DNA of 64,000 nt from an uncultured Clostridia bacterium. Lineage in GTDB: Bacteria > Bacillota > Clostridia > Christensenellales > Borkfalkiaceae. The notes beneath the pieces are model-generated. The model searched no databases. It was not told the DNA's origin and saw nothing but the letters and a program-made list of their open reading frames with translations. Positions 17,253-25,934 of this stretch are shown here, piece by piece. A program made the translations under genes and the position numbers. The stretch spans positions 118,562 to 182,561 of the forward strand of contig CALVWW010000003.1 of the NCBI GenBank assembly GCA_944368155.1, read 5' to 3'. Within the stretch, counting starts at the first letter, position 1. Each line of letters opens with the position of its first letter.

Positions 17253-19256
17253 ATGTCTGTTCAGCAGAAAAGCGTAGACACGATAAGAATTATTTCGACC
17301 GAGGCAATCCAGAAGGCAAATTCGGGTCACCCCGGCATATGCATCGGCGCGGCGCCGATAGGCTATGAACTGTTCAGCGATTTTTTAAGATTCAGCTACA
17401 AAAACCCCCGGTGGGACAACCGCGACAGATTCGTGCTCTCTGCGGGGCACGGCTCCATGCTGCTCTACAGCCTTCTGCACCTCTTCGGCTACGACGTTAC
17501 GATGGACGATATAAAAAATTTCCGTCAGCTCGGCTCAAGAACGCCCGGTCACCCCGAATACGGCAAGACAGACGGAGTTGAAACTTCGACAGGCCCCTTA
17601 GGTCAGGGACTTGCCAACGCCGTGGGCATGGCTGTTGCGGAAGCGCACCTTGCGGCGCGGTTCAACAAGCCCGGCTATCCCGTGGTAGACCACTTTACCT
17701 ACTGTCTGTGCGGCGACGGCTGCCTCGAAGAGGGCATAGGCTACGAAGCGTGCTCGTTCGCGGGGGCGCAAAAGCTCGGCAAACTCATACTTTTATACGA
17801 CAGAAACAACATGACGATTGAAGGTAAAATAGACTGCACCTTCAACGAAGATATACCCACAAGATTTGCGGCGCAGGGATGGCAGGTCATCCGCGTGAGC
17901 GACGCTAATAACCTCTATGCGCTGAGAAGCGCCATAAAGCGCGCACAAAGCGACCTTTCGAGACCCTCCGTCATAATCTGCAACACCATAATCGGCTACG
18001 GTTCGCCCCTTGCAGACTCTCCCGACGTACACGGCGCACCCATGGGCGAGGAGAACGTCAGAAAGACGAAGGAGTTCTTCGGCTGGAACGAAGAACCCTT
18101 TACCGTGCCGGCAGACGTAAAGGAGCACTGCAAAAAGATTGCAGATTACAAACTTAAGTACGAGCGCGAATGGAACGAAATGTTTGAGCGCTACGAAAAG
18201 GCATACCCCGTGTTTGCCGCGCTCTATAAGCAGTTTATGAGCGGCTCCGCTCAGGATTTAAGAAATATCGAAGGGCTGTTCGAGTTCGAAAAGCCCGAGG
18301 CCACGCGCGCAAGCGGAGGCACCGTGCTTGCAAGGATTTCGCCTGTACTGCCCAACATTATGTCGGGCTCGGCCGACCTTGCCCCCTCCACCAAGACGGA
18401 AATAAAGGGCGCCGGATACTTCTCGCCCGACAACAGACTAGGACGCAACATTCATTACGGAATACGCGAACATGCCATGGCAGCCATCTGCAACGGAATT
18501 CAGCTGCACGGCGGACTGCATGCGCTCTGCTCCACCTTCTTTTCGTTTGCCGACTACATGAAAGCGGGCATAAGAATGAGCGCGCTCATGAACATTCCTG
18601 TAATCTATGTAATGACTCACGACTCTATAGGCGTCGGCGAGGACGGCCCCACTCACCAGCCCATGGAACAGCTGATTTCCCTGCGTTCGATACCCGGCAT
18701 TAAGGTATTCCGCCCGTGCGACGGCAGAGAGACTGCGGCGGCGTATGTTTCGGCGTTCTCAGGTTCCGCCCCCACCGCCATTATACTCACCAGGCAGAAT
18801 CTGCCGCAGTATCCGGGCACGGGTCTCGGCGCGCTGAAGGGCGGATATGTATTGAGCGACTGCGAAGGCAAACCCGACGTTATACTCATAGGCACAGGCT
18901 CGGAAATCGAGCTGTGCATGGGCGCAAAAGACATACTTGCTTCAAAGGGCAGAAAAGTGAGAGTGGTATCCATGCCCTGCATGGAGGAATTCGAGAGGCA
19001 GAGCGCCGAATACAAAGAGAGCGTGCTGCCCCGCAGCGTGAGGGCACGCGTGTGCGTCGAAGCGGCCTCGCATTTTGCATGGTATCAGTACAGCGGCGAC
19101 TGCGGCGAGGTGGTTTGCATGAAGACATTCGGCACCTCCGGACCCGCAAAGCAGCTGTTTGAATACTTCGGCTTTACTAAGGAAAACGTTGCGGAGAGCG
19201 CCGAGCGCTCTATGGCAAGGGTCGAGGCGCTTATAAAAGAGATTAAAAACAGCTGA
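17253..19256 (+). CDS. tkt: Transketolase
   Basis: Full-length (667 residues) thiamine-diphosphate enzyme of the pentose phosphate pathway that moves two-carbon units between sugar phosphates. The TPP motif begins GDGCLEEG and ends at DRNN. The pyrimidine domain has GIREHAM and [17 protein letters not shown]. An AAAGGAG ribosome site precedes the start. It would use xylulose-5-phosphate made by the kinase at 8.5 kb. Confidence 0.97.
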   Translation: MSVQQKSVDTIRIISTEAIQKANSGHPGICIGAAPIGYELFSDFLRFSYKNPRWDNRDRFVLSAGHGSMLLYSLLHLFGYDVTMDDIKNFRQLGSRTPGHPEYGKTDGVETSTGPLGQGLANAVGMAVAEAHLAARFNKPGYPVVDHFTYCLCGDGCLEEGIGYEACSFAGAQKLGKLILLYDRNNMTIEGKIDCTFNEDIPTRFAAQGWQVIRVSDANNLYALRSAIKRAQSDLSRPSVIICNTIIGYGSPLADSPDVHGAPMGEENVRKTKEFFGWNEEPFTVPADVKEHCKKIADYKLKYEREWNEMFERYEKAYPVFAALYKQFMSGSAQDLRNIEGLFEFEKPEATRASGGTVLARISPVLPNIMSGSADLAPSTKTEIKGAGYFSPDNRLGRNIHYGIREHAMAAICNGIQLHGGLHALCSTFFSFADYMKAGIRMSALMNIPVIYVMTHDSIGVGEDGPTHQPMEQLISLRSIPGIKVFRPCDGRETAAAYVSAFSGSAPTAIILTRQNLPQYPGTGLGALKGGYVLSDCEGKPDVILIGTGSEIELCMGAKDILASKGRKVRVVSMPCMEEFERQSAEYKESVLPRSVRARVCVEAASHFAWYQYSGDCGEVVCMKTFGTSGPAKQLFEYFGFTKENVAESAERSMARVEALIKEIKNS

Positions 19257-19272
19257 ATAATATAATTATGAC

Positions 19273-19306
19273 TGCCGCGGGCGGGCGCATGCGCCCGCCC
19301 GCGGCA
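19273..19306 (+). terminator. Terminator of tkt
   Basis: A perfect 34-bp palindrome of GC-rich sequence, 16 nt after the stop codon. No T-run, but AAATTT follows. Confidence 0.65.
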
Positions 19307-19337
19307 AATTTGACTGAAATATTCGCCGAGGTGGAAA

Positions 19338-19871
19338 ATGGAACTTGAACAACTTTATCTTAAGAGACAATCGACGAGGAAATACTCCGGCGAAGAGGTG
19401 ACGGACGGGCAGCTTGAAGAGATTTGCAAGTTGGGCGCGCTTGCCCCTTCTGCCAAAAATTCGCAGCCGTGGAAGATGTTTGCAATAAACGGCGCTAAGG
19501 CCAAAGAATTTTCTGCCTGTGTGCAGATGTTCGGAGCAAACAAGTGGGCAAGCAATTGCCCTGCTTTTATCGCCGTTGAATTGAACCGCAGCAAGCTTGA
19601 AGAAAAGATAGCCGAAAGATTTACTTTTGCCGACTTTGCCGGCAACGACATCGGCTTGCTTACGGCATACATAACGCTTGCCGCCGAAAATATGGGATTG
19701 CAGACGTGCATACTAGGCATAAGGAACGAAAAAGAGATTGCAGATTTTTTGGGCGAACCCGAGGGAACAAAGTTCCCGCTGGTGATTGCGGTCGGGCACG
19801 CTGAAGAGGGCTATCCCGTACGCGAAAAGGACAGAAAACCGTTTGAAGAAGTATTTAAACTGATAAAGTGA
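19338..19871 (+). CDS. Nitroreductase family flavoprotein
   Basis: 177 residues, FMN-dependent fold. The N terminus has the RQSTRKYSGE element that binds FMN phosphate and LAPSAKNSQPWK; GLQTCILGI is the mid-domain mark. Reduces quinones or nitro compounds using NAD(P)H; the physiological substrate is unknown. Ribosome site GAGGTGG. Separated from tkt by a strong terminator-like palindrome. Confidence 0.9.
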   Translation: MELEQLYLKRQSTRKYSGEEVTDGQLEEICKLGALAPSAKNSQPWKMFAINGAKAKEFSACVQMFGANKWASNCPAFIAVELNRSKLEEKIAERFTFADFAGNDIGLLTAYITLAAENMGLQTCILGIRNEKEIADFLGEPEGTKFPLVIAVGHAEEGYPVREKDRKPFEEVFKLIK

Positions 19872-19878
19872 AGCGTTA

Positions 19879-19921
19879 AACCGCGCCGCCTGCCGCAGAG
19901 TTTGCGGCAGGCGGCGCGGTT
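19879..19921. terminator. Long hairpin after nitroreductase gene
   Basis: 19-bp perfect stem with a 4-5 nt loop, 8 nt after the stop codon. Confidence 0.7.
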
Positions 19922-19951
19922 CGAATTTTATAAAACCATAATCTGGTATAC

Positions 19952-19999
19952 ATGCCAAAAGGGCGGCGCAGAAATTTATGCGCCGCCCTTTTTGGCATT
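19952..19999. terminator. Bidirectional terminator
   Basis: Stem GGGCGGCGCA/TGCGCCGCCC flanked by CCAAAA and TTTTTGG, so it works in both directions between the convergent nitroreductase and dehydratase-like genes. Confidence 0.85.
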
Positions 20000-20047
20000 T
20001 TCTTTTAGAAGATTACGTCCGATAAAATTTACATGAAATCAATCGGC

Positions 20048-21325
20048 TCACGCTTCGGCGGAGATGTGTTCACGGGCCGTTGCAAGCATCAGTTTGATTC
20101 TGTTTTCCTGATTGACGCGCGTTGCCGAAGGGTCGTAGTCGACAGCCACGATATTTTCGTTTTTATACAGATTTTTGAGAGTACGAATCGCTCCCTTGCC
20201 GGCTATGTGGTTGGGCAGGCAGCCGAACGGTTGCGCGCACACTATATTCTCCGTACCGGTTTCGGCAAGCGCCGCCATCTCTGCCGGAATAAGCCAGCCT
20301 TCGCCCATCTTTACACCCTGATTGAGAACCTTATCGGCGCATGCCCTTAAGTGCTCGAAATCGTGTATAGGCTCGAACGGGCTCTTTTTAAATATTTTAA
20401 TAATATTTTTCTGCATGCGGTGAAGTATTTTATACAGCAGTTTGTTTACAGAATAAAATATGCCTTTTTTGCCGTAGAGGTCGCCGTCGTTTATGTTGTT
20501 TACCACGCAGTACAAAACGTAGTCCATAAGCACGGGCACTACCGGCTCGCAGTCTTCAGAGAGCAGAAATTCCTCCAGATGGTTGTTGCCGAGAGCAGAG
20601 TATTTTACATATATCTCCCCAACTATCCCGACTTTTATCTTTTTTGCGTCGGTGCGGGGAACGGCGGCAAAGCAATCTACTATGTGCCTTATGACCTTTT
20701 TATACCGCGCATATCCCCCCTTCTCGTACTTTGTCATAACGTAATCCATGAGTTCGCCGCGCACTTTATCGGCTGTGCCGCGCCCGGCCTCGTATGGCTT
20801 GACCTGATTGTAGCACCACATTATGGCGTCGCCGTAGAAAACGGCAAAAGCAAGCTTTAAAAGAAGCTTTGCGCCTATCGGAAAGGAGGAATCTTTCTCA
20901 AGGCCCGAAAAATTGAGCGAAAGCACGGGCACCTGCGGAAATTCCGCTTTGAGCGCCTTTCTTATCAGCGGGATATAGTTGGAGGCGCGGCAGCCGCCGC
21001 CCGACTGGCTCATCATCACGGCGGTACGGTTGACGTCGTATTTGCCGCTTTTGAGTGCGTCGATATATTGCCCGACCGTGCACAGGCAGGGGTAGCATGT
21101 ATCGTTGTGCACATGCTTCAGTCCCTCGTCTATCACTGCGCGCGAATCGTTTTTCAAAACCTCGATGTCGTATCCCTCGAGCTTTAAAAGCCGCTCGATT
21201 ATGGCAAAGTGCCATGGAAGCATATCGGGGATGAGTATTTTATAGCTGTCCTTCATCCAGCTCTGCCAGCGGGGATAGTCGTCGCGGTAATTGTGCGTGT
21301 ATTTCTGTTCTGTTGTTTTTTTCAT
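20048..21325 (-). CDS. 2-hydroxyacyl-CoA dehydratase-like protein (COG3581 type)
   Basis: 425 residues. Cys-containing motifs DTCYPCLCTVGQY (about 75-87), SQSGGGCRASNY (about 106-117) and AQPFGCLPNH near residue 360 resemble the iron-sulfur ligands of 2-hydroxyacyl-CoA dehydratase subunits. In many Clostridia this part is the C-terminal third of a single protein of about 1400 residues whose N-terminal part is the ATPase encoded here by the upstream gene, 66 nt away. Its reaction is not known; fermentation of hydroxy acids is not supported by neighbours. Confidence 0.8.
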   Translation of the reverse strand: MKKTTEQKYTHNYRDDYPRWQSWMKDSYKILIPDMLPWHFAIIERLLKLEGYDIEVLKNDSRAVIDEGLKHVHNDTCYPCLCTVGQYIDALKSGKYDVNRTAVMMSQSGGGCRASNYIPLIRKALKAEFPQVPVLSLNFSGLEKDSSFPIGAKLLLKLAFAVFYGDAIMWCYNQVKPYEAGRGTADKVRGELMDYVMTKYEKGGYARYKKVIRHIVDCFAAVPRTDAKKIKVGIVGEIYVKYSALGNNHLEEFLLSEDCEPVVPVLMDYVLYCVVNNINDGDLYGKKGIFYSVNKLLYKILHRMQKNIIKIFKKSPFEPIHDFEHLRACADKVLNQGVKMGEGWLIPAEMAALAETGTENIVCAQPFGCLPNHIAGKGAIRTLKNLYKNENIVAVDYDPSATRVNQENRIKLMLATAREHISAEA

Positions 21326-21391
21326 GGTTTTATTTGCAGTATTTTTTATATATCAACAGTTATATTTGCAAAAAATGCTATTTATGCTAAG

Positions 21392-24328
21392 TTATATTTT
21401 TGCTACGCTTTCAATCTTGCGGCTCTCTTCTATTGCTGCAAGCATGCTTCTCAATCTGATTTTAACGACGCCGAGATTGTTTATTTCATCTATCTTTATC
21501 TGTGTGTAGAGCTTGCCGTTCTTCTCTAAGATAGAACGGACTTCGTCGGTCGTTATGGCGTCGAGCCCGCATCCGAAAGATACAAGCTGGACCAGATTGA
21601 CATCACGTTGTTTTGAAGCGTAGTCTGCGGCGCGGTACAGCCTTGCATGATAGGTCCACTGATTGAGGACGTTCACGTTTACAAGGTCGGCCTCGTCGAA
21701 CACGGCGTCTTCGGAAAGGACCGCGAGATTTAAAGAGGTGAGCAGTTTGTTTATGCCGTGGTTTATCTCGCCGTCGACATGATAGGGGCGGCCGGCAAGA
21801 ATAATTATCTGCCTGCCCTCTGCACGCGCCTTGCTTATAATTTCAGCGCCCTTTGCGCGTATGTCGGCATGATACCTGTTGAAGCGGGCAAACCCCTCTT
21901 CAAGCGCCCTTGCCGCGTCCTTTTTCTTAATTTTATACTTTGAAAGGGCGGCGCACAGTTTTTTTACCGTGTTTTCGCGCTCGTTGAGGTCGATATACGG
22001 CATGATGAAGTTGCCATCGTCAAGGCGCTCGTTATTGGCTTTTAAAAGTTCGGAATAGTAAGCGACGACGGGGCAGTTATAATGATTTACCGAATCGCGC
22101 TCGTCGAGATTATAGCTCTCGCAGGGGAGAAATATGAAGTCCACCCCCTTATCCAGAAGGCTTTCGATGTGGCCGTGCATGAGCTTTGCGGGATAGCAAG
22201 CGGTATCGGAAGCGACTGTGTGCTGGCCGAGGAAATACAGCTCGCGCGAGGACTTTTCTGAGAGCACTACTTCAAAGCCCAGACTCTCGAAGAACCCCGC
22301 CCATATGGGAAGCTGTTCATACATGCCGAGTTGAAGAGGAAGCCCTACCCTGCCCTTTGTGCCCTTTGTTCCGACAATGCACTGCGGCAGACGGGCCTGT
22401 TTGTATGCGTAGATATCGAGGTCCTCGGAGGCAGGTTTTTTACCTGCGCCCCTCTCGCACTTGTTGCCCGAGATATACCTTGAGCCGTCGGCAAAGGTAA
22501 GAATATTTACGTTGCACTTTGAAGTACAGCCGCGGCAGACGGTGGATACCGATTTGTATGAAAAATTTTCAAGCCCGCTTTCGCCGACGGTCGTCGACGA
22601 GCCTGTACTCATCTCTTTTGCATACAGCGCGGCGCCGAAGGCGCCCATGAGGCCGGCTATGCCGGGACGAATGACGTTTTTACCCGTCTCCCTCTCAAAT
22701 GCGCGCAAGACGGCGTCGTTTAAGAATGTTCCGCCCTGTACGACTATGTTATCGCCGAGCTCGTCTGCGCTCGCGGCGCGGATTACCTTATATATGGCGT
22801 TTTTGACGATGGAAATCGAGAGCCCAGCCGAGATATCCTCGACAGAGGAGCCCTCCTTCTGGGCCTGCTTTACTGCGCTGTTCATGAACACGGTGCAACG
22901 CGAGCCGAGCTCTACCGGGCGCTTTGCAAACAGGCCGAGCTGTGAAAATTTGTCTATCTCCATGCCCATGGCGCGGGCGAACGTCTGAATGAACGAACCG
23001 CATCCGGAGGAGCATGCCTCGTTGAGCATTATCGAATCGATTGCGCGGTTCTTTATTTTAAAACACTTGATATCCTGCCCGCCTATATCTATGATGAAGT
23101 CGACATCGGGGTTGAAGTGCAGCGCCGCCTTGAAGTGCGCGACAGTTTCCACTATGCCGAAGTCGGCCTTTATGGCGGCCTTTATAAGGTCCTCGCCGTA
23201 GCCTGTTACGGCACTGCCCTTTATTGATATCCTGCCTTCGGAGAGCCTGTATATCTCGGAGAGCTTTTCAACAATAATATCGACGGGCTGGCCGTTGTTC
23301 GACTGGTAGTGCGAATAGAGTATGCGGCAGTCGGGCGTGATTAAGATGAGCTTTGTGGTAGTTGAGCCGCTGTCTATGCCGAGGTAAGCGTCGCCCGTGT
23401 ATGTGGCGATATCGGCAAACTTCAAATCGGTGGCACGGTGGCGCTTTACAAAGGCGGCATACTCCGCTTTGTCTTTAAACAGCGGTTCTCCCGTTACAAC
23501 CTCGTCGGTTCCCTCGGCCCTTTCTATCGCCGAGATAATGTCCTCTATCGCCATGGGCTTTACGCCCGCAGAATGGAGCGCCGCGCCTATCGACATAAAA
23601 GTGGGCGCGTCGTCGGGAAAAACAGCATTCTCTTCAGAGAGTTTCAGCGTACGGACAAACGCCTGCCTGAGCCCCTTTAAAAAGTAGAGCGGTCCGCCCA
23701 AAAAGAGTACTTTGCCCTTAATTCTTCTGCCCTGTGCAAGACCGGAGACCGTTTGGTCGACGACGGCCTGAAAGATTGAAGCGGAGATATCCTCCTTTCT
23801 GGCGCCCTGATTTATAAGAGGCTGAATATCCGACTTGGCAAACACGCCGCAGCGCGAAGCGATAGGATATATTTTTTCGGCGCGCAGCGCATACTCGTCC
23901 ATCTCCTGTACTGTAATATTTAAAAGGGTTGCCATCTGGTCGATGAACGCACCCGTGCCGCCTGCGCAGCTTCCGTTCATGCGCTGTTCCGTGCCGCCGG
24001 TTATGAATATTATTTTTGCGTCCTCGCCGCCGAGCTCTATAGCCGCGTCGGCGTCGGGATAGAACCTGCGTATGGCTACAAACGCCGCCTGAACCTCCTG
24101 CACGAAATTTATGCCGCTGCGCTGTGAAAGGCCGAGACCGGCACTGCCGGTAATCGACGCGCAGAACTCGCCGCCGAACTGTTCCTTTATTTTGCCAAGT
24201 TCTCTTATAACCGTTTCGCGCACCTGAGCAAAATGGCGCTCGTAGGAACGGTATAAAATTTTGCCGTCCTCCACTACAGTGACTTTGACCGTTGTGGAGC
24301 CGACGTCGATACCCATAAGTTTAGCCAT
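21392..24328 (-). CDS. HgdC/BadF-type double ATPase with DUF2229-like domain
   Basis: 978 residues. Two ASKHA ATPase domains in tandem: MGIDVGSTTVKVTVV (residue 5 on) and YLGIDSGSTTTKLILI (near 310). Each has a Cys motif for a shared [4Fe-4S] cluster: GSCAGGTGAFIDQMA with ASRCGVF, and ACSSGCGSFIQTF with GSRCTVF. The last third (from about 620) is a dehydratase-related domain with CYPAK and LPCES motifs. HgdC-type proteins drive ATP-dependent electron injection into dehydratases. Start chosen at 24328 (AGGT upstream); an in-frame ATG 48 nt further up lacks a ribosome site. Confidence 0.88.
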   Translation of the reverse strand: MAKLMGIDVGSTTVKVTVVEDGKILYRSYERHFAQVRETVIRELGKIKEQFGGEFCASITGSAGLGLSQRSGINFVQEVQAAFVAIRRFYPDADAAIELGGEDAKIIFITGGTEQRMNGSCAGGTGAFIDQMATLLNITVQEMDEYALRAEKIYPIASRCGVFAKSDIQPLINQGARKEDISASIFQAVVDQTVSGLAQGRRIKGKVLFLGGPLYFLKGLRQAFVRTLKLSEENAVFPDDAPTFMSIGAALHSAGVKPMAIEDIISAIERAEGTDEVVTGEPLFKDKAEYAAFVKRHRATDLKFADIATYTGDAYLGIDSGSTTTKLILITPDCRILYSHYQSNNGQPVDIIVEKLSEIYRLSEGRISIKGSAVTGYGEDLIKAAIKADFGIVETVAHFKAALHFNPDVDFIIDIGGQDIKCFKIKNRAIDSIMLNEACSSGCGSFIQTFARAMGMEIDKFSQLGLFAKRPVELGSRCTVFMNSAVKQAQKEGSSVEDISAGLSISIVKNAIYKVIRAASADELGDNIVVQGGTFLNDAVLRAFERETGKNVIRPGIAGLMGAFGAALYAKEMSTGSSTTVGESGLENFSYKSVSTVCRGCTSKCNVNILTFADGSRYISGNKCERGAGKKPASEDLDIYAYKQARLPQCIVGTKGTKGRVGLPLQLGMYEQLPIWAGFFESLGFEVVLSEKSSRELYFLGQHTVASDTACYPAKLMHGHIESLLDKGVDFIFLPCESYNLDERDSVNHYNCPVVAYYSELLKANNERLDDGNFIMPYIDLNERENTVKKLCAALSKYKIKKKDAARALEEGFARFNRYHADIRAKGAEIISKARAEGRQIIILAGRPYHVDGEINHGINKLLTSLNLAVLSEDAVFDEADLVNVNVLNQWTYHARLYRAADYASKQRDVNLVQLVSFGCGLDAITTDEVRSILEKNGKLYTQIKIDEINNLGVVKIRLRSMLAAIEESRKIESVAKI

Positions 24329-24510
24329 AGTACCTGCCAATGCGTGCCGCAGAATAGCCGCGGCACATATGCACACACGTTGAAGTGTGAAACAGAAGTA
24401 TTAATTCATTGTGCATTATATCATAAAGAAACGGCAATTTCAAATTTATGCGCGGGTAATTATTGTTAAAATTGTGTGTTAAAGCCATGACCGGCACATA
24501 TTGCATACGC

Positions 24511-24547
24511 TCTGCGCCGCGCGGCAGACAATGCCGCGCGGCGCAGA
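24511..24547 (-). terminator. Terminator of spoIIID
   Basis: TCTGCGCCGCGCGGCA stem with a 5-nt loop, 16 nt after the stop codon. Confidence 0.75.
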
Positions 24548-24563
24548 ACCTGAATAATTATCT

Positions 24564-24941
24564 TTAACTTTTTTCGGTCGGATGCGTACATGCACAGCCG
24601 TGCAGCGATGTGCATGCAGAGCACATTCCCCCCTTTTCGCACCTGCCGCCGCAGCCTTCATTGCCGTTTTGGCGCGTTGAATTGCGCAGATACTTATCAC
24701 GCGTGGCCATGCCGCCGCGGATGTGGCGCTCCGACAGATTTTTATCGAGCACCCGTCTGACGGCGGCATACATTCCGGCATCCACGTCCTTCAAACGCTC
24801 GCTCACATCCTTATGGACGGTGGACTTGCTTATGCCGAAATAATTTGCACATGCGCGCACCGTGGCGCCCGTGAAAATTATATGCTCCGCCTCGCGTTTT
24901 GCCCGCTCGGCTATGTAATCCCATGTGTTGTTTTCAGACAT
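24564..24941 (-). CDS. spoIIID: SpoIIID-like sporulation transcriptional regulator with Cys-rich tail
   Basis: The first about 90 residues match SpoIIID, the mother-cell DNA-binding protein that switches genes between sigma-E and sigma-K: YIAERAKREAEHI, a helix-turn-helix at about 28-50 (CANYFGISKSTVHKDVSER) and RHIRGGMATRDKY. Typical SpoIIID ends near residue 90-95; here about 30 further residues hold six cysteines (CGGRC ... CSAC ... CAC), which could bind a metal. No frameshift is needed for the extension. Followed by its own terminator. Confidence 0.9.
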   Translation of the reverse strand: MSENNTWDYIAERAKREAEHIIFTGATVRACANYFGISKSTVHKDVSERLKDVDAGMYAAVRRVLDKNLSERHIRGGMATRDKYLRNSTRQNGNEGCGGRCEKGGMCSACTSLHGCACTHPTEKS

Positions 24942-25057
24942 ATCATCTCCCCCGACGGCTTAAACGGAAATATTTGCCGCGTTCGCCGTGACAGTATACA
25001 TAATATGCCGAAAATTGTAAGTTTATGCCGTTTGTACGGCCGTTAAAAGACAAATAA

Positions 25058-25111
25058 CGGCAAGACGCGCGGCGCGCAAAACTTCAGTTTTGCGCGCCGC
25101 GCGTCTTGCCG
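25058..25111 (-). terminator. Long perfect hairpin after rplI
   Basis: 26-bp perfect arms around a 2-nt centre, 27 nt after the rplI stop codon. T-rich sequence follows on the minus strand. Much longer than a usual intrinsic terminator stem. Confidence 0.75.
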
Positions 25112-25137
25112 TATCGGAACGTATGCAGGCGAACAGA

Positions 25138-25587
25138 TTACTGGGCGATTGCCTCCACACGCACCGTTATTTTCGCCGAAACGCCCTCAAAGAGCTTGAG
25201 TTCAATATCGTAACTGCCTGCCTCACGCAAGGGTGAAGAGAGCACAATCTTCTTTTTATCAACCGAATATCCCGCCTCGCCGAGCGCCGCAGACACATCA
25301 GCTCCCGTTACCGAGCCGAACAGCCTGCCGCCCGAACCGGCCTTGACCTTTATTGAAAAAGTTTTGCCTTTAAGCTCCGCGGCGAGCGCTTTTGCCGCCT
25401 TGAGTTCCTCTGCCTTGTGGAAATCGGCCGCAGCCTTCTTCTGCGCTATGTCGTTTATCTTCACGGCGGTAGCCTGCTCGGCATAGCCGCCCTTTATGAG
25501 ATAGTTGCGGGCATAGCTGTCGGAAACGTCGATAACGTCGCCCTTCTTGCCCTGTCCCTTTACGTCCTTTAAAAGTATAACGCGCAT
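25138..25587 (-). CDS. rplI: 50S ribosomal protein L9
   Basis: 149 residues, standard length. N-terminal domain MRVILLKDVKGQGKKGDVIDV with the SDSYARNYLI signature; the C-terminal domain starts after a long helix at about 45-75 and contains GGRLFGSVTG. Binds 23S rRNA at the base of the L1 stalk. Strong promoter and AAGGAG ribosome site. Confidence 0.98.
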   Translation of the reverse strand: MRVILLKDVKGQGKKGDVIDVSDSYARNYLIKGGYAEQATAVKINDIAQKKAAADFHKAEELKAAKALAAELKGKTFSIKVKAGSGGRLFGSVTGADVSAALGEAGYSVDKKKIVLSSPLREAGSYDIELKLFEGVSAKITVRVEAIAQ

Positions 25588-25625
25588 ATGTATGCTCCTT
25601 TCAAGAGTTTTATTCTTTTTATAAT

Positions 25626-25653
25626 ATTATATCATTTCGGCCGGTTTTGTCAA
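25626..25653 (-). promoter_or_regulatory. Strong sigma-A promoter of rplI
   Basis: TTGACA (complement of 25648-25653), 16-nt spacer, TATAAT (complement of 25626-25631), consensus in both boxes, about 39 nt before the start codon. Confidence 0.8.
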
Positions 25654-25711
25654 TACCCGCCGCATAATAGGGAGGGTTTTGCGCAAAATAAAACACAGGA
25701 GGTGTTCATAT

Positions 25712-25864
25712 ATGAACGAAATGGTAAATATGGGCGTCGCTTGCGACGTAAAAAACTGCAAGTATAATTCCGAGGGCGTGAACTGCACGCTCAACAAGAT
25801 TCAGGTAGGCTGCGGCAACGAGCAGTGCACCTGCTGCGAAAGCTTTGTTGAAAAGCACTATTGA
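25712..25864 (+). CDS. DUF1540-type small cysteine-rich protein
   Basis: 50 residues with an excellent AGGAGGTG ribosome site. Eight or so cysteines in the arrangement CDVKNCKYN ... C ... CGNEQCTCCESF match DUF1540, small Firmicutes proteins of unknown function that are presumed to bind zinc and are common in spore formers. An in-frame start 33 nt upstream lacks a ribosome site. Monocistronic, with a terminator 26 nt after the stop. Confidence 0.88.
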   Translation: MNEMVNMGVACDVKNCKYNSEGVNCTLNKIQVGCGNEQCTCCESFVEKHY

Positions 25865-25889
25865 TTTTAAATTGAATTAAGCGGAAAAA

Positions 25890-25923
25890 GGCGCCGCGCG
25901 GAAATTTTCCGCGCGGCGCCGTC
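25890..25923. terminator. Bidirectional terminator between DUF1540 and glnS
   Basis: GGCGCCGCGCGGAAA stem, A-run on the left and T-rich on the right, between convergent genes. Confidence 0.8.
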
Positions 25924-25934
25924 TTTTACGCCGT

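Noticed and set aside
19879..19925. tRNA-like GGTTCGAATTTTA
   Set aside because: The T-arm-like string is the end of a terminator hairpin; no acceptor or anticodon arm can be formed around it.
20048..24941. A new gene cluster linking the HgdC-like pair to sporulation
   Set aside because: spoIIID has its own terminator and no shared control signal with the pair was seen; adjacency alone is not enough.
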